13,229 nucleotides of DNA from Caryophanales bacterium UBA4365. GTDB taxonomy: Bacteria; Bacillota_I; Bacilli_A; RFN20; CAG-826. This document shows positions 7,218 through 13,162 of this stretch, piece after piece; the stretch's first letter is position 1, and every line of letters starts with the position of its first letter. Location: the NCBI GenBank assembly GCA_002393905.1, contig DGSJ01000044.1, forward strand, positions 1 to 13,229. Reading direction: 5' to 3'. Under the pieces are notes generated by a model, which saw only the letters and a program-made list of their open reading frames with translations, made no database searches and was not told the DNA's origin. The position numbers and the translations under genes were made by a program.

Positions 7218-7784
7218 ATGGCGTTTTTTGAAGAAATAAACACTAAAGAAGAATTATATGATGTTTTGACTTCATTCTATGATGTTGAAGAAAAAACTGC
7301 TTTGATTATTATTGAGAACTTAAGAAGTAGGCAAAGACTTTCTGAAACTGAAGAGATACTACTTTTGTCTCATAAAATACCTCAAGAGTTCCTTGATTAC
7401 ATTCAAAACAACAAGAACCTGAATCAAATAAATATTGATGAAGGCAAAGAAAGCAATATATCTCTTGTTGGGCCATTCTTTTATATAAATAAAAAGCTAT
7501 ACATCCATAGTGTCCCAATGTCCGAATTTAAGAGGGATGAAAGATTTTATAATGATCCAATTTCTCATTTGGATTTTTTTGACACTTTAAATATTGATGG
7601 TGACTATGGAAATTATCCAAGAGGTAGAGTTTTATATGATTCTCTTAAGGACAAATACATTGTTTATATGGATAAATCCATAATGACTGAAGATATAAAG
7701 CGCTCAGTTATGCTTGCTTATTGCTTAGACGAAGACAAAACAGTGTTTAGGAGAGACGCTCACTACACACATAATTATTTATGA
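7218..7784 (+). CDS. Hypothetical protein, first gene of the PolC-like operon
   Basis: A 188-aa acidic soluble protein with no signal peptide or membrane segment. The N-terminal half (1-75) is helical and charged. The C-terminal half looks like a compact alpha/beta domain with GRVLYDSLKDKYIVYMD (136-152) and an ending RRDAHYTH (178-185). I remember similar GRxxYDxxxxxFIVYxD endings in hypothetical Firmicutes proteins but know no function. The start is supported by AAAGGA about 8 bases upstream. Its TGA overlaps an ATG (7781) and it lies directly upstream of the small and PolC-like genes, so all three should be made together from the promoter carrying operator site 2. A partner of the PolC-like protein is possible but not shown by the sequence. 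Confidence 0.7.
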   Translation: MAFFEEINTKEELYDVLTSFYDVEEKTALIIIENLRSRQRLSETEEILLLSHKIPQEFLDYIQNNKNLNQINIDEGKESNISLVGPFFYINKKLYIHSVPMSEFKRDERFYNDPISHLDFFDTLNIDGDYGNYPRGRVLYDSLKDKYIVYMDKSIMTEDIKRSVMLAYCLDEDKTVFRRDAHYTHNYL

Positions 7785-7798
7785 AGGGGTCTAAAAAT

Positions 7799-8038
7799 AT
7801 GCTTGAACTTATTTGTATGTCATTACTTGGTGTCGCCTACGTAAACTCTTGTATAGAAGAAGCAGCTGAAGAAAAGAGACAAAAAGAAGAAAAAAGAATT
7901 CGCGATTTGAAAATTTCTGTTTTCTGCTATGCAGTTAGACACCATCTTAACTATAACGATGTAGTGAAAATGATCCAGGATACGAAATTAACGTTTGACG
8001 ATATAGAAAGGGATAGAAAAGAACATGAAGGAAAATAA
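7799..8038 (+). CDS. Small membrane-anchored hypothetical protein
   Basis: A 79-aa protein. Residues about 1-20 (MLELICMSLLGVAYVNSCIE) are hydrophobic enough for a signal anchor or a membrane-leaning helix. A very charged Glu/Lys/Arg helix follows (about 21-40), then a small globular-looking segment with FCYAVRHHLNYNDVVKMI. I chose ATG 7799 because AAGGGG (7784-7789) lies 9 bases before it. The in-frame ATG 7781, which overlaps the previous stop, has no ribosome site and would add six polar residues ahead of the hydrophobic segment. It overlaps the next gene by 14 bases, showing tight coupling. I recognise no family. It could tether a partner from the same operon to the membrane; that is inference. 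Confidence 0.65.
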   Translation: MLELICMSLLGVAYVNSCIEEAAEEKRQKEEKRIRDLKISVFCYAVRHHLNYNDVVKMIQDTKLTFDDIERDRKEHEGK

Positions 8039-9512
8039 AGAAGAATTAAAAACCAGAATCATTAACGAATTAAAAACTAGAAGTAAAATGACTTTATCAG
8101 GCATTCAAAACGAGTTTAATGTTGGATTTGCTTTAGCGGAAGAAATCTATTTTGAACTCGAAGAGACAATAGCTGCCAATAGTCTAAAAAAATTGATAAA
8201 CAAAAAAGTCAAATCACTACCAAAAAATAGAGCAGACTTTTTATTAGAAGAAACTAACCAAATAATTAGTCACGGTGGCGCTCTTAGAATGATGACTGCG
8301 TATAAAATTGCAAATTATCTTCATAAAAATAATGAATATTTTATTCTAAGCGGAACTTTGCATTCATCTTACGTTGCTTATGAATTAGGGATTAATATTG
8401 TAGATACGTTCAAATATAGCATTCATCCAGAAATCTGTCATGGAATTGGTTATAACAAATCGTACTCTATTGAATTCAGAGTAAGTGTAAAAAGCATGGA
8501 TAGAGTTCTAAAGCGCATTGATAAGTCGCTTAGTAGTAATAGGGTATTGCGTATTTCCGGTGTTTCGGATAATGGTAAAACCTTTATTCTCCCGGGAAGA
8601 AGAGCACTTTTGCTAGACAAATCATTAAAGAAACAAAAGATGATGGTTAAAGATTACAAAAATGAAGAACACGAGTGTTTAGATTATGAAGACGTAGTAT
8701 CAAGTAGGGATAAACTTATTGTGATTAATATCTTAGGTAGTGCTACGATAACCGTTATTAATGACACGTTTAAAAAGTTACACAAAAAAATTCCACCAAT
8801 TGAGAATGTAATTAAAGAGAATCCGCATATTATTGAAAAATTGTGTTGCTATTACGACGATCTGAATATCGAAAAATGTTATTTGCCTGAATTTGGAACA
8901 GACCATACAAATGAAATAGTTAAACTGGTTAAACCAAAAACAATAAATGATCTAATAAAACTTGTTGGTGTTGGATATGGAAGCGGTGCTTGGAATAATA
9001 ATCAAAAATTTCTTATTAAAAATAAAACAATCACAATAGATGAATTGATTGGTTCTAGGGATGATGTAGCTGATTATTTAATTAGCAAAGGATATCCAAA
9101 AGACTTTTCAATTAAAATCATGGAAAGCGTTAGAAAAGGTCAATTTAATAAAGAAAATGAAAATGAATTAGGCAATCTTCCAGAAACGTTCATAAAAATA
9201 ATCAGTAAAGTTAAATACCTTTTTCCAAGAGGCCACTCAATTGCACTGTTGTATAATGCTATTTACAGCGAATATTTAAGAGAACGATTTCCTGAAAAAT
9301 TTTTCAAAACTTATATTGATGTTATGTTAATCTTGGAACCACCATGGTTTTACCAAGATAAAGAAGACAAATTAATAAGATATATCAAAGAGCTAAAAGC
9401 CGTCCCCATTTCGAATCCTTACAAACCCAAATGTTATAACGCGATGAATGGAGCCAAAATTACTATATTACTCAACAAGTGTGATTTGTCTTATCTATGG
9501 CATGAAGTCTAA
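8025..9512 (+). CDS. PolC-like pseudo-polymerase (catalytic aspartates lost)
   Basis: A 495-aa protein whose residues about 70-435 follow the palm, fingers and HhH part of Firmicutes PolC in order. Landmarks: LLEETNQIISHGG (73-85, PolC ELNSIIxxGF); YFILSGTLHSSYVA (105-118, PolC GYLVGSRGSVGSSxVA); LPEFGT (287-292, PolC IPEFGT); TINDLIKLVGVGYGSGAW with IDELIGSRDDV; IKIMESVRKG (363-372); KYLFPRGHS (397-405, PolC KYMFPKAHA). The catalytic Asp pair (DIDL) reads Ser148-Ile-Glu150, and the third Asp (KLDILG) reads Asn235, so polymerisation should be impossible. The PHP, exonuclease and OB domains, and the C-terminal clamp-binding QxxLF tail, are absent. Residues 1-50 look like an FtsK-gamma-type winged helix. 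It is the last gene of a three-gene operon. A DNA-binding decoy or sensor is my inference. Confidence 0.8.
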   Translation: MKENKEELKTRIINELKTRSKMTLSGIQNEFNVGFALAEEIYFELEETIAANSLKKLINKKVKSLPKNRADFLLEETNQIISHGGALRMMTAYKIANYLHKNNEYFILSGTLHSSYVAYELGINIVDTFKYSIHPEICHGIGYNKSYSIEFRVSVKSMDRVLKRIDKSLSSNRVLRISGVSDNGKTFILPGRRALLLDKSLKKQKMMVKDYKNEEHECLDYEDVVSSRDKLIVINILGSATITVINDTFKKLHKKIPPIENVIKENPHIIEKLCCYYDDLNIEKCYLPEFGTDHTNEIVKLVKPKTINDLIKLVGVGYGSGAWNNNQKFLIKNKTITIDELIGSRDDVADYLISKGYPKDFSIKIMESVRKGQFNKENENELGNLPETFIKIISKVKYLFPRGHSIALLYNAIYSEYLRERFPEKFFKTYIDVMLILEPPWFYQDKEDKLIRYIKELKAVPISNPYKPKCYNAMNGAKITILLNKCDLSYLWHEV

Positions 9513-9523
9513 GATAGCACTAA

Positions 9524-9595
9524 ATACTTTGATACAAAGTGGAATATGCGAAAAACCGCAAAAGTGAGCTGAAAAGCTCTCTTTTCTTATTTTTG
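9524..9595 (+). ncRNA. Three-hairpin RNA-like element with terminator, copy 1
   Basis: Hairpin 1 is ACTTTG (9526-9531) / CAAAGT (9535-9540) with loop ATA. Hairpin 2 is TGCG (9547-9550) / CGCA (9557-9560). Hairpin 3 is GAGCT (9566-9570), GAAA tetraloop, AGCTC (9575-9579), followed by TCTTTTCTTATTTTT. It starts 11 bases after the PolC-like gene, so at least it ends that operon. A second copy at 12860-12930 keeps the sequence of hairpins 1 and 2 almost unchanged, while hairpin 3 differs in sequence but still pairs. This suggests a conserved structure rather than an ordinary terminator. Confidence 0.55.
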
Positions 9596-9836
9596 AACTA
9601 TTTCTTGGCTTGCTAGTTCGATTCTGAAGGTGAAAAATAGTTGTTTCTTTTATATCTATATTAGATTATTTCGACAACGCTTTAGTTAGTCTTCATAAGT
9701 GAGAATTATGGTGACTTGCAAGCTTGGATCAAAAGTCAAATCATAGTTAGTATTTATAAATTAAAGAAACAAATTATTCCTATGAAAGCTTAGAAATAGA
9801 TGAATAGTGTACATTTTGTTAGTATATTATTTAAAT
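9596..9836 (+). other. Gap between the PolC-like operon and the membrane module
   Basis: No convincing gene. AACTATTT (9596-9603) pairs with AAATAGTT (9635-9642), and GAACTA (9595-9600) can alternatively pair with TAGTTC (9614-9619), so the RNA after element copy 1 could fold further. A frame of about 35 codons between the TAG at 9683 and the TAG at 9792 reads protein-like (NYGDLQAWIKSQIIVSIYK) but has no start signal; it may be a remnant. TATATT/TATTAT (9823-9830) directly before the next ATG is a -10 candidate without a clear -35. Confidence 0.5.
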
Positions 9837-10802
9837 ATGGGGATTTTTGAACCTATTATTCATAAAAAAGAAATAGAAGAGATTTATTCCGAAGCTGAAT
9901 CAATACAAAACAATTCAATTAATCGTTTTAATCGTGCTAAGGAACAAGCAGAATCAAAGCTTGAACAATATGGAAAGCAAAAAGTCATGGTCTTTGGTAA
10001 CTGTATTTCTACATTTTGCTCGATTTTTAAAGCTTTTAAGAACGTTGAAGTTGCTGATTTATCAAATAACACTAATAGTCTTATTAAAACTGAGGGAACT
10101 CAAGAGTTAGCCTTAATTGAGCAAAGTGTTGACTATTCGAAAGACTTGTTAAAGATAGGCCTTGTTTCTGTTGGAGCAGGAACCTTAACTACGATTGCTG
10201 CTTTTGGGGGGACTAAGATGATTGCCGGTACCGCAGTAGGTGCAAAACTTGCCACGTTTGCGGCAAAAAGTACGGCTACAAAGGTTGCAGTTGTTGCCTC
10301 TTTTGCTTTTGTTCCTGCATTAGTTGTTTTTGGAATAGTTGCAGGAATTAAAGGCAAAGAAAGACTTGCTAAGGCAAAAAGTGATTTAGCAAAAGTTCGT
10401 GCAGAAGCCAAAAAAACAGATATCTATTCAAGAGTTTATGAAGAAATAATTGAAGTTTTAGATAGCTACTCGTCATTCGTATCTCGTTTTGAAGTGAAAT
10501 ATACAAAAATTTTGGATCGCATTAAAGAGATGACTTCAACTTATTCTAAAGATAGTAATGGAAAAATAGATTTTGAATCATTAAGAGAAGAGGACCAAAA
10601 AACCCTTCACTTAGCATGGCTGATGACACAACTTTATTATGGCATCCTCAAACAGCCATTAATAAATGAAGAGGGAAAAGCAATGGAAGAATCGAAATCA
10701 GCTCTTGTTGATGCAAATAATGCCTATACCGAATTGAAAAAGAAATTTCCTAATGAAATATCAAAAATTGCCGAGGAACCAAAAGAAGTTGCGAGAAGAT
10801 GA
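9837..10802 (+). CDS. Hypothetical membrane protein with glycine-rich hydrophobic hairpin
   Basis: A 321-aa protein. The N-terminal charged helix/coiled coil (10-50) is followed by a mixed segment and two small-residue-rich hydrophobic stretches, about 106-130 (LVSVGAGTLTTIAAFGG) and 148-171. A second charged coil (172-193, KGKERLAKAKSDLAKVRAEAKK) and a helical C-terminal domain complete it. Such Gly/Ala-rich hairpins insert in membranes or pack like glycine zippers. The opening MGIFEPI resembles a widespread uncharacterised family starting MGLF with the same coil-hairpin-coil layout (from memory). I chose ATG 9837 for that reason. A GTG at 9807 in frame would add ten residues (MYILLVYYLN) and has no ribosome site either. 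With -10-like TATTAT ending 6 bases upstream, the transcript may be leaderless. It is the first gene of a three-gene unit. Confidence 0.7.
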   Translation: MGIFEPIIHKKEIEEIYSEAESIQNNSINRFNRAKEQAESKLEQYGKQKVMVFGNCISTFCSIFKAFKNVEVADLSNNTNSLIKTEGTQELALIEQSVDYSKDLLKIGLVSVGAGTLTTIAAFGGTKMIAGTAVGAKLATFAAKSTATKVAVVASFAFVPALVVFGIVAGIKGKERLAKAKSDLAKVRAEAKKTDIYSRVYEEIIEVLDSYSSFVSRFEVKYTKILDRIKEMTSTYSKDSNGKIDFESLREEDQKTLHLAWLMTQLYYGILKQPLINEEGKAMEESKSALVDANNAYTELKKKFPNEISKIAEEPKEVARR

Positions 10803-10817
10803 CTTACCGCTTCGTTT

Positions 10818-11036
10818 GTGCTTTTTGGAATCTTTTTGTCTTTTACCATCTATTGTTTTTATGAAGGCAAGGTTTATTGCGGCATAGCTCTTGCAGGTGT
10901 AACTGCATTATCTTTCCCATTTTCTATTTTTATTAAAAAAATGCCAACAAGGCTTAAAATTTTACTTAGAGTTTTAAGATTAGTACTTACTATCGTTGGA
11001 GCTGCATTTGCTTTAATTTATTTGTTTAATAGGTGA
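10818..11036 (+). CDS. Small multi-spanning membrane protein (start uncertain)
   Basis: About 72 aa, almost entirely hydrophobic: segments at about 1-14, 18-39 and 48-70, with a basic loop KKMPTRLK between the last two. The only usable start in frame is GTG 10818, without a ribosome site. An ATG at 10799 overlaps the previous stop (ATGA), but in another frame; it encodes MTYRFVCAF, and a single base fewer in the TTTTT run at 10821-10825 would join it to GIFLSFTIYCFYEG. So the true start may be 10799 with a frameshift (mutation, slippage or sequencing error). Alternatively, the frame is also continuous with the upstream gene through its TGA at 10800-10802. It ends in TGA just before the next gene's ribosome site. 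No family recognised; a membrane partner of its two neighbours is likely. Confidence 0.6.
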   Translation: MLFGIFLSFTIYCFYEGKVYCGIALAGVTALSFPFSIFIKKMPTRLKILLRVLRLVLTIVGAAFALIYLFNR

Positions 11037-11041
11037 GTTTT

Positions 11042-12523
11042 GTGAAAAAAGAAAAAATCAACAGTCTTGAAAGTGATATTGGAAGAAGTGTTGGCAATTA
11101 TGCTTCGACTAATGCTCAAAATGCATCGCAGGCATCTATTGATGGCATGTCTCTTTTTAGAGATAAAGTTTTTGGGAAAATGATTCAAAACGGACAATTT
11201 GAACAAGGAAAAGGCTCTTTGTTTGAATATATTGAAGCTGCTAAGTTTAATAGCGAAGCGGCTTTTAAAGGATCAACTCTTAGAGCCGAAGTGACCGATG
11301 TATACGATTCCGGGGCTGCAGCAGATATATTAATAAAAGATAACGGAGAAACTGTAAGAGAAGTTCAAGCTAAATTTGTTAAATCAACTCACTTAGGAAG
11401 AGATAATAGTGCTGCATCATCTGTTTTTGACCAGGCTGGTGGTCAAAAAGGCCATTGGGGCAAATATAAAGGAATGGAAAGGCTCATTAGAAAAGAAGAG
11501 AACTATAATAAAGACGGATCTCTGCTTAAGGAGGCACAAAAATTAGCTAAGGCTAAGGGCGAATCGCCTACTATTCATGCCGATGATTATAAAGATGTAG
11601 CTGAAAACTTGACTGATGAACTCAGCCATGATGATATTTCAAGTGGTGGAACAACATACGAAGAAGTCAAAAATGCATACGACAACCCTGAAAAATATAT
11701 CGAAAATTTCGAAAGACAACAGTTCAGGCAAGAAATATTGACTACAACCACTTCAATGGCTGCTGCTAGTTTTGTAACAACTGGTATTATTTCAGGTGTT
11801 TTTAACTTTTATAAAGTTTGGAAAAACGAAAAAACAACAAAAGAAGCTTTGGCTGACACTGCTAAGGAGGCAACAAAAGGAGCAGTTAGAGGAGCGGCTA
11901 CTGGAGCTATCTCGTCATCGATTCGAATCAGTGGTGTGAAAGCTGGAAACGAGTTTCTTTCAAACAGCTCATCATCAATGGCTATCGCGGGAGGTATAAT
12001 TGATGGTGGAGTTGCATTATTTAAATATGCAAAAGGAGAAATTGATGCTTCTCAATTAAAAGATGAATTAGTTGCAACTGTAGTCAAATCAACATCGATG
12101 GTTTTCATAGCAAATGCACTTACAACATTGACCGGAGGAGCTGTAAATCCATTCATTTCGATGGCAATATACATTTCGTTAGGTTCTGTGATTAATTGCT
12201 GCAAGGAAATTATTTCTAACGCTAGGATAAATATTGCTCAAAGCGAAAAGCTCAACGATCTTTATAATGAATTATTAAAAGAAAGAGAAAAACGATATAA
12301 CGAATTAAATGATTATCTTAAGTCTTTTACATTAGAGCAGCGTAGGCAATTCAATACATTTTTAGATAAGTTTAATTATAATTTCGAAACTGGGGCAAAT
12401 TATGATGAAGCAATAAATGCAATTGTAGAAATCTCTAATTACTTAAATATTGAACTTAAACATGTAGAGTTTGATGATTTCAAAAATGCGATGAAAAATA
12501 ATGACCATTTTAAATTAGAATAA
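11042..12523 (+). CDS. Hypothetical protein: nuclease-like N-terminal domain plus membrane-active region
   Basis: A 493-aa protein. Residues about 55-115 contain SLFEYIEAAKF, VTDVYDSGAAADILI with Asp95, and EVQAK with Glu107, Gln109 and Lys111. This order (D, then ExQxK on the next strand) resembles a PD-(D/E)XK-type core, though the fold call is tentative. A charged helical section follows. Residues about 235-390 are rich in Gly, Ala, Ser and Thr with several hydrophobic stretches (TTGIISGVF, AIAGGIIDGGVALF, AIYISLGSVI), like the hairpin of the first gene in this unit. Residues 400-493 are a charged helical tail. I chose GTG 11042 because AGGTGA (11031-11036) lies 5 bases before it; GTG 11033 overlaps the previous stop but lacks that spacing. 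Tight packing with the two upstream genes suggests one complex. Confidence 0.65.
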   Translation: MKKEKINSLESDIGRSVGNYASTNAQNASQASIDGMSLFRDKVFGKMIQNGQFEQGKGSLFEYIEAAKFNSEAAFKGSTLRAEVTDVYDSGAAADILIKDNGETVREVQAKFVKSTHLGRDNSAASSVFDQAGGQKGHWGKYKGMERLIRKEENYNKDGSLLKEAQKLAKAKGESPTIHADDYKDVAENLTDELSHDDISSGGTTYEEVKNAYDNPEKYIENFERQQFRQEILTTTTSMAAASFVTTGIISGVFNFYKVWKNEKTTKEALADTAKEATKGAVRGAATGAISSSIRISGVKAGNEFLSNSSSSMAIAGGIIDGGVALFKYAKGEIDASQLKDELVATVVKSTSMVFIANALTTLTGGAVNPFISMAIYISLGSVINCCKEIISNARINIAQSEKLNDLYNELLKEREKRYNELNDYLKSFTLEQRRQFNTFLDKFNYNFETGANYDEAINAIVEISNYLNIELKHVEFDDFKNAMKNNDHFKLE

Positions 12524-12555
12524 GAAGCTCTATTAAAAAACCAGTTACTTCGGTA

Positions 12556-12743
12556 TTAACTCTTCATTTTAGAATCATTGTTATCAATTGAGATGATTAT
12601 CCATTGTTCTAACTGAGCAAGATTTGGAGCCATCTTTTTTAAATTACTTAGAAGTAGAAGTGCGTTTTTTCTATCACTTCTTCAAAAAATGAGTGGATGT
12701 AATCACTAATGCTGTTAGCCCTGAACAATTCGTCAATGTACAT
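12556..12743 (-). pseudogene. Frameshifted small ORF with a perfect ribosome site
   Basis: On the minus strand AGGAGA (12756-12751) precedes ATG 12743 by 7 bases. The first frame gives 31 residues (MYIDELFRANSISDYIHSFF...) to TAA at 12650-12648. At a run of six A (12670-12665) a -1 shift opens a second frame that reads ALLLLSNLKKMAPNLAQLEQ and on to a TAA at 12558-12556, for about 62 residues in all. The joined product looks like a normal small helical protein, so either one A was lost or the A-run is a slippage site. It is the only minus-strand coding signal in the window. I do not recognise the family. It runs toward the end of the three-gene unit on the plus strand. Confidence 0.45.
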
Positions 12744-12770
12744 TTTTTCATCTCCTGTTTTCATGTTTAG

Positions 12771-12803
12771 GCTGCTTGCAAAAAAATAGTCGCTTCTTGC
12801 AAA
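12771..12803. repeat. 12-bp direct repeat upstream of the minus-strand ORF
   Basis: GCTGCTTGCAAA (12771-12782) and GCTTCTTGCAAA (12792-12803) differ by one base and lie 21 bases apart, two helical turns. They are immediately upstream of the minus-strand start and could be operator sites for it. Confidence 0.5.
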
Positions 12804-12815
12804 CTAAAATAAGAA

Positions 12816-12841
12816 AACACAAAATTTGATTGTATTGTGTT
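12816..12841. repeat. Inverted repeat AACACAA / TTGTGTT
   Basis: A perfect 7-bp inverted repeat (12816-12822 and 12835-12841) with a 12-base centre, directly before element copy 2. It could be an operator or a small hairpin; there is no T-run, so it is not a terminator. Confidence 0.4.
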
Positions 12842-12859
12842 CGAATTGGTATGCTTTTC

Positions 12860-12930
12860 ATACTTCGATGCAAAGTGGAATATGCGAAAACCGCAAAAAT
12901 GTTCAGAAATGGGCACTTTTTTCTTATATT
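12860..12930 (+). ncRNA. Three-hairpin RNA-like element with terminator, copy 2
   Basis: It matches copy 1 across ATACTT to GCAAAA (12860 to 12898) with two substitutions and one deleted A. Hairpin 1 is ACTTCG/CAAAGT (12862-12876, one C-A mismatch). Hairpin 2 is TGCG/CGCA (12883-12895). Hairpin 3 is TGTTC (12900-12904) / GGGCA (12911-12915), then a T-rich tract. Hairpin 3 shares almost no sequence with copy 1, yet it pairs at the same place. Copy 2 lies 336 bases after the last gene of the membrane module, so it is not simply that gene's 3' end; a short separate transcript is possible, although I see no clear promoter. Confidence 0.55.
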
Positions 12931-13162
12931 TCTAATAAATAAGTAAAATTTACTTAGCTCTTTTGATAGAATCCTTGCTTCAGCTAGGTACCATTAGTTG
13001 AACTTTTCTTAACATTATCAGCAAACTCTAATAAAGTTTTTGAATTAATAAGAGAAAATTCTAGATCGTTCTAATAGAAAGTTTTAATTAATTGTTGCAT
13101 TGTTCATAATTTTGCGTAAAAATTGAAGTGCGAGTTCAATATTTACGAAAGGATACATATTT
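12931..13162 (+). other. Gap before the last gene, with two palindromes
   Basis: There is no gene. TAAGTAAA (12940-12947) and TTTACTTA (12949-12956) form an 8-bp palindrome around one A. ATTGAA (13122-13127) / TTCAAT (13135-13140) is a second inverted repeat, close to the next ribosome site and well placed to be an operator or leader hairpin. CATAAT (13105-13110) is a -10 candidate with only a weak -35. Confidence 0.45.

Noticed and set aside
9611..9630. tRNA T-arm-like string TAGTTCGATTCTG, and similar GTTCGAATTGG near 12839
   Set aside because: No acceptor, D or anticodon stems can be drawn around either, and neither matches the tRNA-Arg 3' end well enough to be an att copy.
9513..9836. 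Retron or reverse-transcriptase-associated RNA next to the polymerase-like gene
   Set aside because: The adjacent protein is PolC-like (C-family), with no reverse transcriptase motif such as YxDD.
10133..10411. 92-codon minus-strand open frame opposite the first membrane gene
   Set aside because: It mirrors the Ala/Gly-rich plus-strand gene (GC-periodic codons give open antisense frames) and has no ribosome site.
10800..11036. UGA as Trp (Mycoplasma code), fusing the first two membrane genes
   Set aside because: Other genes end in TGA at coupled ATGA junctions, Trp is TGG throughout, and after the second TGA the frame makes no sensible protein.
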